From positions 1 to 64,000 of the IMG/VR virus record IMGVR_UViG_3300020469_000023: a stretch of 64,000 nt of DNA, one strand, 5' to 3'. This document shows positions 7,549 to 16,080 of the stretch, in pieces. Position 1 is the first letter of the stretch; each line of letters begins with the position of its first letter. The DNA is from a virus. The position numbers and the translations under genes are program-made. The notes under the pieces were generated by a model that did no database searches, was not told where the DNA came from, and saw only the letters and a list, made by a program, of their open reading frames with translations.

Positions 7549-8072
7549 TGCTTTTGTCCTACAAATATGTGGTCTCTCCATTTACCTGACCTCTGGTCAC
7601 CTGAATGAAAAAGGTCTATATAATCATTTATAATTTTAATATCGTATTTGCTTTCTTCTGTTATACCTTCAAATGCATCGTCCATAAATCTAAAGTAATC
7701 TTTTTTATCATGTCTGGGGCCTGCACTTGGGACTATGATAACAATAATACCATTGGGTTTTAACACACGACATAGTTCTTCAAATATTTTAAATGGGTTT
7801 GCAATATGTTCTAATGTTTGTCCTGAGACCACAATGTCAAATGCTTCATCAATTGCGGGTATAGTATATTTTTCTTTCATAAAATGTGTCACACTCGGTG
7901 CATCTACAATATCTGCAATCCAGTAATGTTTAGTCCAATCTTTCCAAAGTAATTCATAACTTCTTTCAAGTTTACCACCACCCCCTAAATCTAAGATTTC
8001 ATTTTCTTTTTCTAAATATGGTGTAAGTTCTTGTATGACCTTTTCCATATTGTCTAGTGAACTTTGATGCAT
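7545..8072 (-). CDS. Class I SAM-dependent methyltransferase
   Basis: 175 residues. The SAM-binding loop ILDLGGGGK (about 26-34) is followed by DEAFDIVVSGQTLEHIANP (motifs II/III, Methyltransf_11 type) and a VLKPNGIIVIIVPSAGP strand-turn. The substrate is unknown. Its place among glycosyltransferases suggests methylation of a sugar or of an attached small molecule, which would be capsule- or O-antigen-like remodelling. Overlaps the next gene by four bases. Confidence 0.85.
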   Translation of the reverse strand: MHQSSLDNMEKVIQELTPYLEKENEILDLGGGGKLERSYELLWKDWTKHYWIADIVDAPSVTHFMKEKYTIPAIDEAFDIVVSGQTLEHIANPFKIFEELCRVLKPNGIIVIIVPSAGPRHDKKDYFRFMDDAFEGITEESKYDIKIINDYIDLFHSGDQRSGKWRDHIFVGQKQ

Positions 8073-8639
8073 TTAGTTTACTACTCCCGCAATACAATAT
8101 CTATAACCTTTTAACTGCACTGGTTTTGTTTCATGCATAACATGACCTCTAAACAAAAGTAGTCTACCATGTTTTATAGGTATTTCTACTTCTGCATCGG
8201 TAATCCATAATCCTTGTGCATTTTCTGGTGGGTCGATATAATAGGTAAATGCCCATCTTGCAGGCCAATGATTATGTGGTATAGTAATTTCTTCTTTTTC
8301 ATATCTGGTGCCCCATATTGCCACGACTCTAGAATTTTTAATAAATGTATTATAATTAGACATTTGACTTCTTCTATAATGATTAGGAGATTGATACATA
8401 TTTTCTTTTTCTGCACACTCAATTGCAAACTTAGAAATTATTTCACATAATGTTTTAATTTCAGGATATTCTAGTTCTTTACCAAGAAATGTTCCAGTGG
8501 TTAATGCTTTAACATTAGATAAAAAATGATTTTCATCTCCAGTTGAATCTATACGTGCAACTAATCTTGTATTCATATCTTCATTATCAATGTCTAAAGT
8601 ATAGATACGTTCTGTTAGTTTGGTTTCAACTGTATGCAT
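8073..8639 (-). CDS. 2OG-Fe(II) oxygenase-like protein
   Basis: 188 residues. The C-terminal half shows the double-stranded beta-helix pattern: IPHNHWPARWAFTYYIDPP, then GRLLLFRGHVMHETKPV and GYRYCIAGVV. The first and last metal-binding His are plausible (H of HNH, H of MHE) and the trailing Arg could bind 2-oxoglutarate. No HxD is exact, so the metal set is uncertain. Its neighbour 8615-9319 looks like a second member of the superfamily. Confidence 0.6.
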   Translation of the reverse strand: MHTVETKLTERIYTLDIDNEDMNTRLVARIDSTGDENHFLSNVKALTTGTFLGKELEYPEIKTLCEIISKFAIECAEKENMYQSPNHYRRSQMSNYNTFIKNSRVVAIWGTRYEKEEITIPHNHWPARWAFTYYIDPPENAQGLWITDAEVEIPIKHGRLLLFRGHVMHETKPVQLKGYRYCIAGVVN

Positions 8640-9319
8640 TTATCTCTACTACTTTTTTTAATTTTATTCCAAGTATTTGCAGTTGCAGTACCTGTAATTT
8701 GTAATGCAGGTCTTTTTTTCCATGAACCATTCCATGTTGCATGTGGTAAAGTTGACCACTCCCAAGTGACAACTTCTCCTGCTTTCCATTGTGTATGTAT
8801 ATGATTACCAAATTGAAATATCTGCCCTGGTTCCCAATCTGCAAGAAAGACTAGAAATCTTACTTTGTCTTTAGCATATTGAAATTCTTTACTTTCGATT
8901 CGTTCTTTTCTTGGTTCACCTGGTAGATTGTCTATATGAAACATTAACTGTTGATTTGGTTTTTGGTCATGAAACTTCCATGTTTGATTTTTAGTTTTGT
9001 CTAATTCAAACCACTCTGCAATTCTTCTAAAGTTAATAAATCTATTATCATCATTATATCTGTATGCATCAAACATTTCTGCATCAGGTTGACCAGCATA
9101 ATTATCTGCATCTTCAATTGCATGATAAACATCATTTACTACAGATGCTTTATTGTTTGCATAATTATATGGTTGTTCATTAAATAATTTTGTTTTCATT
9201 TGTGTTGTTCTTGCAATTGTAATCTCTTGAGTAAAGTCAATATCGAATCGACCAACTATTTTAAAGTAGTCTCCTTCTTTATCTTTCTTCCATTTGTCAA
9301 AATGATAATCTTCAAACAT
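8615..9319 (-). CDS. 2OG-Fe(II) oxygenase / cupin-like protein
   Basis: 234 residues. The second half has an HxD (MFHIDNLPG) and, further on, GQIFQFGNHIHTQWKAGEV and TLPHATWNGSWKKRPALQITG. This is the order expected for a double-stranded beta-helix oxygenase (H-x-D ... H ... R). The N-terminal half is unassigned. It overlaps the next gene by 25 bases. Hydroxylation of a surface glycan or peptide is inferred from context only. Confidence 0.6.
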   Translation of the reverse strand: MFEDYHFDKWKKDKEGDYFKIVGRFDIDFTQEITIARTTQMKTKLFNEQPYNYANNKASVVNDVYHAIEDADNYAGQPDAEMFDAYRYNDDNRFINFRRIAEWFELDKTKNQTWKFHDQKPNQQLMFHIDNLPGEPRKERIESKEFQYAKDKVRFLVFLADWEPGQIFQFGNHIHTQWKAGEVVTWEWSTLPHATWNGSWKKRPALQITGTATANTWNKIKKSSRDKCIQLKPN

Positions 9320-9918
9320 TACACTCTTATAATAAACTGAGTTTTACCTCGTCTTTCTTTAAATAACATGTTTGTTTTTATGAAAGTATCAACTGCATCG
9401 GTGACACCTCTTTTACCATACTTTGCTTTTGGCCAGTAATAATCATCACCCATAATCATACCACCAGGTTTGACAACTTTCAAAGAGTTTTCTAAATCTT
9501 TTAAACAACCTTCATAACCATGGTCACCGTCTACATATATCCAATCTAATTTTTCTGGTTTAGAATCAAACCATTCATCTGAGGTCATACGATGAATTCT
9601 CACTCTTGGGTCCATTCCACACGTTGCACGTACTTCTGAATAGATTGCATCGTAATATTCTTGAAAATCTACATCTTTCTTTTTTATGTTAAGTATGTTA
9701 GAATATTTTGTTAAATACTCGTCATAACTTTTATACTCTTTAGATTTTTTATAGGGTTCTACTGACCATGGGTCAATCATATGTAGTTCAGAAATATTTA
9801 ATCGTAAGAATTGCAATGAGGTGTTTCCTACCCAAATACCTATTTCAGCGCCTTTTGAATTAGGTGGTATATCTTTCAATATACTTTTAGAATCTTTATT
9901 TACTCTAGATGCCATCAT
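9319..9918 (-). CDS. Class I SAM-dependent methyltransferase (Methyltransf_24-like)
   Basis: 199 residues. The SAM loop GAEIGIWVGNTS, an acidic residue at the end of strand 2 (LHMIDPW), LDWIYVDGDHGYEGCLKDL and VVKPGGMIMGDDY match the CalS/TylF-like or cephalosporin-hydroxylase-like Methyltransf_24 group. These often O-methylate sugars. Context in a glycosyltransferase island agrees. Confidence 0.85.
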   Translation of the reverse strand: MMASRVNKDSKSILKDIPPNSKGAEIGIWVGNTSLQFLRLNISELHMIDPWSVEPYKKSKEYKSYDEYLTKYSNILNIKKKDVDFQEYYDAIYSEVRATCGMDPRVRIHRMTSDEWFDSKPEKLDWIYVDGDHGYEGCLKDLENSLKVVKPGGMIMGDDYYWPKAKYGKRGVTDAVDTFIKTNMLFKERRGKTQFIIRV

Positions 9919-10264
9919 GAGACTTTTTCTCCGTTATTTCACTACCGCATACATTATCTATGAGTCTCTTAACTCTTGCTCTTTCATCGTTTAGTAGATA
10001 AACAAGTCTCGACAATTCTTGAAATTTAATATCAAAGTTTTGTTCTTTTTCGTAAGTTCTTTTTTCGTCTTCAATAGTCCACAATAGGCCATTGATGTGT
10101 TTTAGTAAACTAAAAAGTCTATATGTTATTTCATTTCCATATCCTACAAAAGTTGGATTTAGTTTATCTAATTCAGTTTCTACGTCTAAACCTTTTTCTT
10201 TTTTTATTGCTAGTATTGATACTTTATCGAACAATTCACCAACACTTACTTGTATTTCAGGCAT
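9905..10264 (-). CDS. DUF6165-like protein
   Basis: 119 residues. The start VSVGELFDKVSILAIKKEKG, a DKLNP segment and a helical C-terminus match the DUF6165 family found beside glycosyltransferases in bacteria and phages. Function unknown, probably an accessory protein of glycan synthesis. It overlaps both neighbours by a few bases. Confidence 0.7.
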   Translation of the reverse strand: MPEIQVSVGELFDKVSILAIKKEKGLDVETELDKLNPTFVGYGNEITYRLFSLLKHINGLLWTIEDEKRTYEKEQNFDIKFQELSRLVYLLNDERARVKRLIDNVCGSEITEKKSHDGI

Positions 10265-11033
10265 TATATATTTTTACTCCTCTCGCTTTTGCACGAACAA
10301 AGTGGTGAGAAATATATCCACCAGTTGTGTATAAATGTATGTCTTCTGGTTTGTGATATAGATTTGCCATATGTAAAAATCCACTATCGATACCAATGTG
10401 TCCATCTGCTTTTCCCATAGCATAACCTATCGTTTGTATACTATCATTCATATCTGGTATGCTGGCATTACCTCCAACAGTAACTATTTCATATCCTTGC
10501 TCTTTATATCTATTCTCAATCACGTTAATTTCTGCTTCTGGTATACTTCTACCGGGGTCGGTAGTGTCCCATTGAGCAGTTACAAATTTACTAGGAACAA
10601 ATACTGCATGTTCTTTTTTTACTTGAAGCAAAGGATAATCTTTAAGTAATAATTCTGAAATGTCTAGTGGTAAAGGTATCGATGTTGGTGGGTCATTTGG
10701 GTGCATTTCTACAGTATCTTTATAGTAATAAGTTTCTGCATCATAACCACTTTCTTTTAAATATGCTAACCATTCATTTTCTGGTAAGTCTTGAACATCA
10801 TGGTTTTTATATGTGACAGTATCAGGAAACAAACTAATGATTTCTGGCCATGATTGTTGCTTTCTTGGTTTATCATTTTTATCAGCAGTAAGATGTATTG
10901 TTACTTTGTCATCGTGTAATAAACTATAAAGATGTCCTAACAACACACTATGTATTCTATCACCAAGTCCTGGTGTAGTAAATGGTCTGTCACCATTTCG
11001 CATACTTTTAGACCTCAATGCTAAGTGTTTCAT
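10257..11033 (-). CDS. GT9-like (heptosyltransferase-like) glycosyltransferase
   Basis: 258 residues of GT-B plan. GLGDRIHSVLLGHLYSL at residues 22-38 is the acceptor-side loop. Near the end GKADGHIGIDSGFLHMANLY matches the nucleotide-sugar binding D-S-G-x-x-H/H-x-A element of GT9. The protein is shorter than full heptosyltransferases (about 320-350), so parts of the N-domain are reduced. Likely involved in a surface glycan; the substrate is unknown. Confidence 0.7.
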   Translation of the reverse strand: MKHLALRSKSMRNGDRPFTTPGLGDRIHSVLLGHLYSLLHDDKVTIHLTADKNDKPRKQQSWPEIISLFPDTVTYKNHDVQDLPENEWLAYLKESGYDAETYYYKDTVEMHPNDPPTSIPLPLDISELLLKDYPLLQVKKEHAVFVPSKFVTAQWDTTDPGRSIPEAEINVIENRYKEQGYEIVTVGGNASIPDMNDSIQTIGYAMGKADGHIGIDSGFLHMANLYHKPEDIHLYTTGGYISHHFVRAKARGVKIYNA

Positions 11034-11461
11034 AACGAATCAATGTATGCTTGTAAATTCTCCATGTCTTGAGTTGATAAGTTTGCGGCCTGTCCCCACA
11101 TTAAAGCGGATTGAGGACCTCGTGTCTCACCATTTTTATATTGTTGTAGCATTGAAACTATTGAAGTACTACCTGCTAATTTAGGGCCGATACCACCTTC
11201 TCCTGCTTGACCATGACACATTGCACAATTAACATAAGTCTTTGCACCTTTATCTGCTGGACTTTCTCCTTGCATTGCAACTCGTTTTGCTTCCATCTGC
11301 TCTGCAAACGTTCCATATTTCTTAGTATACTCTACATAACATTCTCCGAAACAACTGTGTATACGTGAATAGTCTTTAACATCTGCTGTTTGATATGCAC
11401 CATAAAGTAATCCTGAAATTCCTGTGACTGCAATTAGTATTGGTAAAAGTACTTCTTTCAT
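11030..11461 (-). CDS. Membrane-anchored class I cytochrome c
   Basis: 143 residues. A hydrophobic N-terminal segment (about 4-22) acts as membrane anchor or uncleaved signal. The heme-attachment site is CAMCH (79-83), followed by GIGPKLAG (the conserved Pro loop) and a candidate axial Met in ALMWGQAANLS (Met121). An extra Cys pair (CFGEC, 37-41) lies before the heme domain. Expected to carry electrons in the periplasm. It is the third gene after an internal sigma70 promoter that also covers the alternative oxidase, so the two are probably co-expressed early. Confidence 0.88.
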   Translation of the reverse strand: MKEVLLPILIAVTGISGLLYGAYQTADVKDYSRIHSCFGECYVEYTKKYGTFAEQMEAKRVAMQGESPADKGAKTYVNCAMCHGQAGEGGIGPKLAGSTSIVSMLQQYKNGETRGPQSALMWGQAANLSTQDMENLQAYIDSL

Positions 11462-11462
11462 T

Positions 11463-12140
11463 TTATCTCTCCCATTTTACGTAAAGTCTTGCTCCATCGG
11501 GCATAACTTCTGTAACGTTATAATTATATTTATCAGCAAATTCAAATGACTTTGCCACTGTCCATGGATAAAAGTTTGGCATTGCTAATAAACCTTGTTT
11601 TCTTAAATCTTTTCTTGATTCATTTAAATCTTTACCTAATTGTCTAAGTGAGTTAGTCTCATATAATTTAGGACTTCTGACATAGACTTCTTTTAGTTTA
11701 CCAAAATGGTCTGCATTACCTGGATTTAATCTCCAGAAAATAGTAGACTTTTCTTTCATATGTAATACTAAGTTTTCTACTTGTTTTGATATCAAGTCTT
11801 CACTACCAAAGTTAATACTACCTAAACAAAGTGCAACATCGAATCTTTCATTCGATTTAAAATCTTCAATTGCAACAACTTCATCTGCACCAATATCTGT
11901 TATGTCAATACCATAGACATTATTAAGATACTGCTTCATTGGTTGTTCACCACAACCAACATCTAATACTTTAGCATCTTTATCAATTTGAGTAGATAAT
12001 CTTTCTGGTCTTGTCCAATTTATTCTCCACTCATAGTCTTCTTTTGGTTGTTGCTGTCTAGCAATATCTAACATTTTCTGAGTCTTTGGCCAAACATGAG
12101 TAAAATATTGTGTTAACTGTTCTCTTTCACTACTATCCAT
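11463..12140 (-). CDS. SAM-dependent methyltransferase
   Basis: 226 residues. SAM loop AKVLDVGCGEQPMKQYL, then YGIDITDIGADEV, FDVALCLGSINFGS (motifs II/III) and STIFWRLNPGN. I chose the ATG at 12140 because AGGAGA lies six bases upstream; the longer frame from 12179 would run deep into the oxidase gene. It sits between the oxidase and cytochrome c genes. It could methylate a quinone (UbiE/UbiG-like role) or a glycan; the sequence does not decide. Confidence 0.8.
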   Translation of the reverse strand: MDSSEREQLTQYFTHVWPKTQKMLDIARQQQPKEDYEWRINWTRPERLSTQIDKDAKVLDVGCGEQPMKQYLNNVYGIDITDIGADEVVAIEDFKSNERFDVALCLGSINFGSEDLISKQVENLVLHMKEKSTIFWRLNPGNADHFGKLKEVYVRSPKLYETNSLRQLGKDLNESRKDLRKQGLLAMPNFYPWTVAKSFEFADKYNYNVTEVMPDGARLYVKWER

Positions 12141-12738
12141 TCTTTCTCCTGAATGATGTAAGTCCATTTGCAAATCCATGATTTACTTCACTATGATGCA
12201 TTTCATCTGCTCTTACTTTAATTATTAAATCAGATAGTTTTGCAGATTTCTTCATCTTATAATATTTGATTGCTAGTTCTGGTGCTGGTACGTTTTCTAC
12301 TTCTCCATTCTCTACCATTGCTAGATAATCAGTATAACTTCGTACTGCTTCTTCTTCGAAGTAACCAATCATTCGATGAGCAGTTTTATAATCTATCATG
12401 TATAAAAACATATAGAAAATAAAAAACATTGCTTGAGCAATTAACACTAAGTATCTTTCAAACCAATTAGGGTTTGCTATCTCAATAAAAAACATTAAAT
12501 GCATTCTTTCGTTTTCTGCTTCTGCTAACAGTTCACGAATATCTGGTCCATAACCTGTCTTCATCTTACGTAAACTCTTCATATGTAACCACATTCCACC
12601 AACCATCCCTGGCACGCCAGCAACTGTTTCCAGAACTACGGCACGATGTCCATATCGTTTAGCGAAAAAAGTGTCAGCAAAGAATCTAAAAAACTTTGTC
12701 ATTGACATTGCAAGTGTGTTTCTTATTTTTTCAACCAT
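12133..12738 (-). CDS. aox: Alternative (ubiquinol) oxidase, AOX/PTOX family
   Basis: 201 residues with all six di-iron ligands of the family. Glu37 is in LETVAGVPG, Glu77 and His80 in ENERMH, a Glu in YFEEEAV (about 128-130), and Glu179 and His182 in RADEMHHSEVNH. Hydrophobic helices (about 92-118) fit interfacial membrane binding. The reaction is quinol oxidation with reduction of O2 to water, without proton pumping. It is shorter than plant AOX because it lacks the transit region. A perfect sigma70 promoter lies 290 bp upstream inside the preceding gene. It probably keeps the quinone pool oxidised while the infected cell's respiration is disturbed. Confidence 0.93.
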   Translation of the reverse strand: MVEKIRNTLAMSMTKFFRFFADTFFAKRYGHRAVVLETVAGVPGMVGGMWLHMKSLRKMKTGYGPDIRELLAEAENERMHLMFFIEIANPNWFERYLVLIAQAMFFIFYMFLYMIDYKTAHRMIGYFEEEAVRSYTDYLAMVENGEVENVPAPELAIKYYKMKKSAKLSDLIIKVRADEMHHSEVNHGFANGLTSFRRKNG

Positions 12739-13367
12739 AAGTATACCTTTGTATCGTTCTCTTCATAAAAATTATACTGTCCTTTAGTATGTGAAAATAT
12801 ATCATCAGGTCTACTTATATCTATATTATCACATAGTTCATACGGGTTGTTACATTTAGTTATATGCGATTTGTTATAATGTAAGAATCTTTGTATTTCT
12901 GCACATTGGTTTTCTATTTCTAGAAATAACATATCATCATCTACATAATGCTTATAGTTAGGATATTTAATATTCCAACCACCCGCTTCATGCCACCATT
13001 CAAAACAATCGACTGGTGAACGAGAGACTATTATAATAGGTTGAGCATATTTTGTCAAGTGTTCTAGTTGATATGCAAAGTCATGCGACTTGATTATCTT
13101 GATACCTTCACTATCTTTTTTAAATGGTTTATCCCATTCGTCTCGTTGAACACCATATTTTTGACCAGTGCCAAAGTATGTTGCAAAGTGATTTGGTTTC
13201 TTTTCATCATCTAGTTTATCATCTTTATTGAAATAGAATTCGTTCTTTTTTCGATAATCTGTTTGATTAATATCTGCAGAATAGTATATACCTTTAATAA
13301 CACCTGACCATCTGCTACCTGGGGCACCTGTTGCAAGTATGTAATCAAAGTTCTGGTGCCTTGTCAT
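12723..13367 (-). CDS. Sulfotransferase-like P-loop protein, uncertain
   Basis: 214 residues. The N-terminus ILATGAPGSRWSGVIKG resembles the 5'-phosphosulfate binding loop region of sulfotransferases. IIIVSRSPVDCFEWW resembles the 3'-phosphate binding R-x-P element. The protein is short and the rest unassigned. It contains the promoter for the oxidase module in its coding sequence. A role in sulfating a glycan would fit the island, but is inference. Confidence 0.5.
   Translation of the reverse strand: MTRHQNFDYILATGAPGSRWSGVIKGIYYSADINQTDYRKKNEFYFNKDDKLDDEKKPNHFATYFGTGQKYGVQRDEWDKPFKKDSEGIKIIKSHDFAYQLEHLTKYAQPIIIVSRSPVDCFEWWHEAGGWNIKYPNYKHYVDDDMLFLEIENQCAEIQRFLHYNKSHITKCNNPYELCDNIDISRPDDIFSHTKGQYNFYEENDTKVYLWLKK
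13030..13058 (-). promoter_or_regulatory. Internal early promoter for the oxidase-cytochrome module
   Basis: Minus-strand TTGACA (13053-13058), 17 bp, TATAAT (13030-13035), both perfect, inside the preceding coding sequence. It is the nearest upstream promoter to the alternative oxidase, methyltransferase and cytochrome c genes. Confidence 0.65.
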
Positions 13368-13539
13368 CTTCTATTTTAAATTTTGCTATTTTATAATTAC
13401 CTTTTCGAACTGCTTTTTCAAAAAGAAAATCATACATCTTACCAGCACCTGCAGTTATGCCAATTTTATATCCATGATAATATGCACCTATTACTACAAT
13501 AGCATAAATAATTAATTGAATGAAAAGTGTATCTGTCAT
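13345..13539 (-). CDS. Small single-pass membrane protein beside tctC
   Basis: 64 residues with an N-terminal membrane segment (about 5-30, including a Gly-rich HGYKIGITAGAG) and a basic C-terminal tail. It follows tctC by one base. The third TTT subunit, TctB, normally has four membrane helices, so this protein is too small to be a standard TctB. Whether it replaces TctB is unknown. Confidence 0.6.
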   Translation of the reverse strand: MTDTLFIQLIIYAIVVIGAYYHGYKIGITAGAGKMYDFLFEKAVRKGNYKIAKFKIEDDKAPEL

Positions 13540-13540
13540 G

Positions 13541-14641
13541 TTAACCTCTTATTATCATGTCACCATAAGTTGGTATTTGTGGTTTAATTAAATCTTCTGG
13601 TATTTCTGTATAAATCAACTCTTCTTTATATACTGATTTTAAATCAAGTGCTTTTTGATTAAACTCTACTAGATTTTTAAGTGCATCTTCTGTAATAAAC
13701 GACATTAAAGTATCTCTCATACCATCGCCTTCGTCACCAATTACCCAATCGTAGTCACCTACCTTTTGCATAATTCTGTTTGTTGATTCAGGATTATTTG
13801 TCATTCTTCTTAATGCTTCGATAAGTTTATCTTTATTAGGATTACCAGCATTTACCCATAATGCTTTTTGCAAACCATCACGAAATGATTTTGTTAGTTT
13901 ATATGCATCATAGAATTCACCTTCTGGTGCTTTACCATATTTCTGTTCATAGAGTAATTCAAACTGAACATTTGGATAGTTGATATCATCTTCATGAAAA
14001 CCTAAGTCATTTAGTATACCATGAGTAAACCAAACTTCTGCTCCAGCAAATGATTCAACGTGTTTCTTGTATGCCGCTGGATTTTCTCTTGTAACGTTTA
14101 ACTCACCTCTTTTAAATGCAAGTCTACGTTCATTACCTTTCATGCCTTTAACCCAAGTCACATTGTCTCTAAAACAATCAATTGCTTGTTCAGTATCTTT
14201 AACACTTGGTTCACCACAAATTAACATACTCATTGCCATTGCCTCAGGTACTTGACCAGAACCAAATGCAAATTTTATTTTATCGTTGTTGTCTTTCAAT
14301 CTACCAACAATAATGTTTAGATTCATCAACCCAATTGATTCGTAGTCAGCATAATTATACTCGACATTCTCTTGTAGAAAAGACACACCATTACCACCAT
14401 GTGATACCATAATAGTTTTGTCATCGAATCTTAAGTTGTTATGAAACTTATTAAATCCACCAATACCTCTTGCACTCGGTATGTGAACTAATCTAATTTT
14501 TTCATCTAATTGTTTTTCAAGTTCTTTTGCAACAATAGATGCCCAGACAGATGTACCACCACCTACTTTTTGTGGTATCACCATTGTGTAATCTGCGAAT
14601 ACTGGTGCAGATACGAGCATTAATATTAAAAGTTTTTTCAT
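13541..14641 (-). CDS. tctC: TctC-family solute-binding protein (TTT transporter)
   Basis: 366 residues. A clear signal peptide (MKKLLILMLVSAPVFA, cleavage near residue 16) leads into YTMVIPQKVGGGTSVWASIVAKEL, the diagnostic start of the TctC/Bug family. A periplasmic-binding fold continues to the end. It should bind a carboxylate or related small organic acid and hand it to TctA, whose gene overlaps its start by four bases. Unusual cargo for a phage; SAR11-type hosts rely on many such transporters. Confidence 0.88.
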   Translation of the reverse strand: MKKLLILMLVSAPVFADYTMVIPQKVGGGTSVWASIVAKELEKQLDEKIRLVHIPSARGIGGFNKFHNNLRFDDKTIMVSHGGNGVSFLQENVEYNYADYESIGLMNLNIIVGRLKDNNDKIKFAFGSGQVPEAMAMSMLICGEPSVKDTEQAIDCFRDNVTWVKGMKGNERRLAFKRGELNVTRENPAAYKKHVESFAGAEVWFTHGILNDLGFHEDDINYPNVQFELLYEQKYGKAPEGEFYDAYKLTKSFRDGLQKALWVNAGNPNKDKLIEALRRMTNNPESTNRIMQKVGDYDWVIGDEGDGMRDTLMSFITEDALKNLVEFNQKALDLKSVYKEELIYTEIPEDLIKPQIPTYGDMIIRG

Positions 14642-16080
14642 GTATACTCCATAATTGTTTTCTTATTTAGACCATATATAAGTACTGCCACTATTATAGT
14701 ACAAAGTATTATGAATAGTGGTCGTGTTATTAATGTATCTAAATTATATAACGTTGTCATTTGAATAGTTAATCCTTCAATTCTATCACTTAATATAAAC
14801 CCAATTAATAATGCGGGTCTACTAAATTTTCCATATTTACATATCAATCCAATAATACTCATGATTGCAAGTACTACGTAATCTTCCCAACCACCAGTAT
14901 ATTGAACTGCTGTCCATATTACTAATGCAGTAAGAGGTATTGCATAGTACACAAATGGTACTTTTGTAATCCTCGCAATCTGTTTATTACAAGATAAACA
15001 AATAAAACAGACGAGTATTGTAGCACAAAGAAATCCAAATGTCAAGTGAAAAATAAACTTTTCGTCTTCTAATAAGTCTGGTGTACCTAATTCAAAGTTT
15101 AGATAAGCGAATAATGCCATAAGCATTGCGGCATACTTCGCACCGGGTATACCAAATAACATTGTTGTTATCATTGATGTTGCTTTTTGAGAATTGTTTG
15201 CACCTTCAGGACCAATCACTCCTTTAATGTTACCTTTACCAAATGGGATTCTTTCGTTAGGGTTAGTTGCAACTGTCTGACCATATGCAATCCAATCTGC
15301 AATTGTACCACCAAGACCTGGTAATAAACCAATAACTGCACCAATAAATCCACCTCTAAGTGACAACCAACGATTTTTCCAGACTTCTATAAATGCTTCT
15401 TTTGTTTGTCCTGTTGTGTGTCCGAAAGTATAGTCTGTAAGTGCTTTGTTTCTCAACCCTGCAATAATTTCTGGTATTGCAAATAGACCAACTGCAACAG
15501 GTACAATTTGTACACTATCAGCGAGATAGTACCAACCAAAAGTAAATCTATCAGATGCATCATATGGATTAATACCAATCATGCCTAGAAAAATACCAAA
15601 TGCAAGTGCAATTAAACCACGTACCCACCATTTACTTGATATGAAAACAACAAAAGTAAATGCAAGAAGTGTAAATGCCCATAACTCTGGTATGCCCATA
15701 TATAAGACAATGTTTTTATAATATGGTATAAGTAAGAATGTTAAACAACCCCATATAAGTCCATTTACTGTTGATGAAATAATTGCAGACGATAATGCCA
15801 GATTTGCTTTACCTTGACGTGCAAGAGGATATCCATCAAGCATTGTTGTTGCGGCCGAGTTAGCACCAGGAATATTTAATAACACACTAGCATATGAATC
15901 ACCTGTTGTCGATGCGGCAACTAATGCCATGCAGAATAGTACTGCTAGATACGGGTCAGGAAAGAAATGTAAAAACGAAAATGTAATTACGAGACCAGTT
16001 GTAGCACCAGCAGTTGGAATTATACCTATTAGTAAACCATAGAACGTGCCTAATAATAGTACTGTAATTATCTCTAACAT
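14638..16080 (-). CDS. tctA: TctA-family large membrane subunit (TTT transporter)
   Basis: 480 residues with about ten to twelve hydrophobic segments. Family signatures include GLLIGIIPTAGATTG near the start, LLNIPGANSAATTMLDGYPL, and the second half copy GAVIGLLPGLGGTIADW followed by GPEGANNSQKA. The length is close to the normal 500. It would couple substrate import to the proton or sodium gradient. TctC follows in the operon, but no standard four-helix TctB is present in this window. Confidence 0.92.
   Translation of the reverse strand: MLEIITVLLLGTFYGLLIGIIPTAGATTGLVITFSFLHFFPDPYLAVLFCMALVAASTTGDSYASVLLNIPGANSAATTMLDGYPLARQGKANLALSSAIISSTVNGLIWGCLTFLLIPYYKNIVLYMGIPELWAFTLLAFTFVVFISSKWWVRGLIALAFGIFLGMIGINPYDASDRFTFGWYYLADSVQIVPVAVGLFAIPEIIAGLRNKALTDYTFGHTTGQTKEAFIEVWKNRWLSLRGGFIGAVIGLLPGLGGTIADWIAYGQTVATNPNERIPFGKGNIKGVIGPEGANNSQKATSMITTMLFGIPGAKYAAMLMALFAYLNFELGTPDLLEDEKFIFHLTFGFLCATILVCFICLSCNKQIARITKVPFVYYAIPLTALVIWTAVQYTGGWEDYVVLAIMSIIGLICKYGKFSRPALLIGFILSDRIEGLTIQMTTLYNLDTLITRPLFIILCTIIVAVLIYGLNKKTIMEYT
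15017..15045 (-). promoter_or_regulatory. Candidate internal early promoter upstream of tctC
   Basis: Minus-strand TTGACA (15040-15045), 17 bp, TACAAT (15017-15022), one mismatch in the -10 box, inside tctA about 380 bp upstream of tctC. It could raise expression of the binding protein above the membrane subunit. Confidence 0.4.

Noticed and set aside
12141-12179. Longer start for the methyltransferase after the oxidase
   Set aside because: AGGAGA six bases before the ATG at 12140 and the reduced overlap favour the shorter form.
13345-13539. Calling the 64-residue membrane protein TctB
   Set aside because: Standard TctB has about 150 residues and four helices; this one has one helix and no matching motif.
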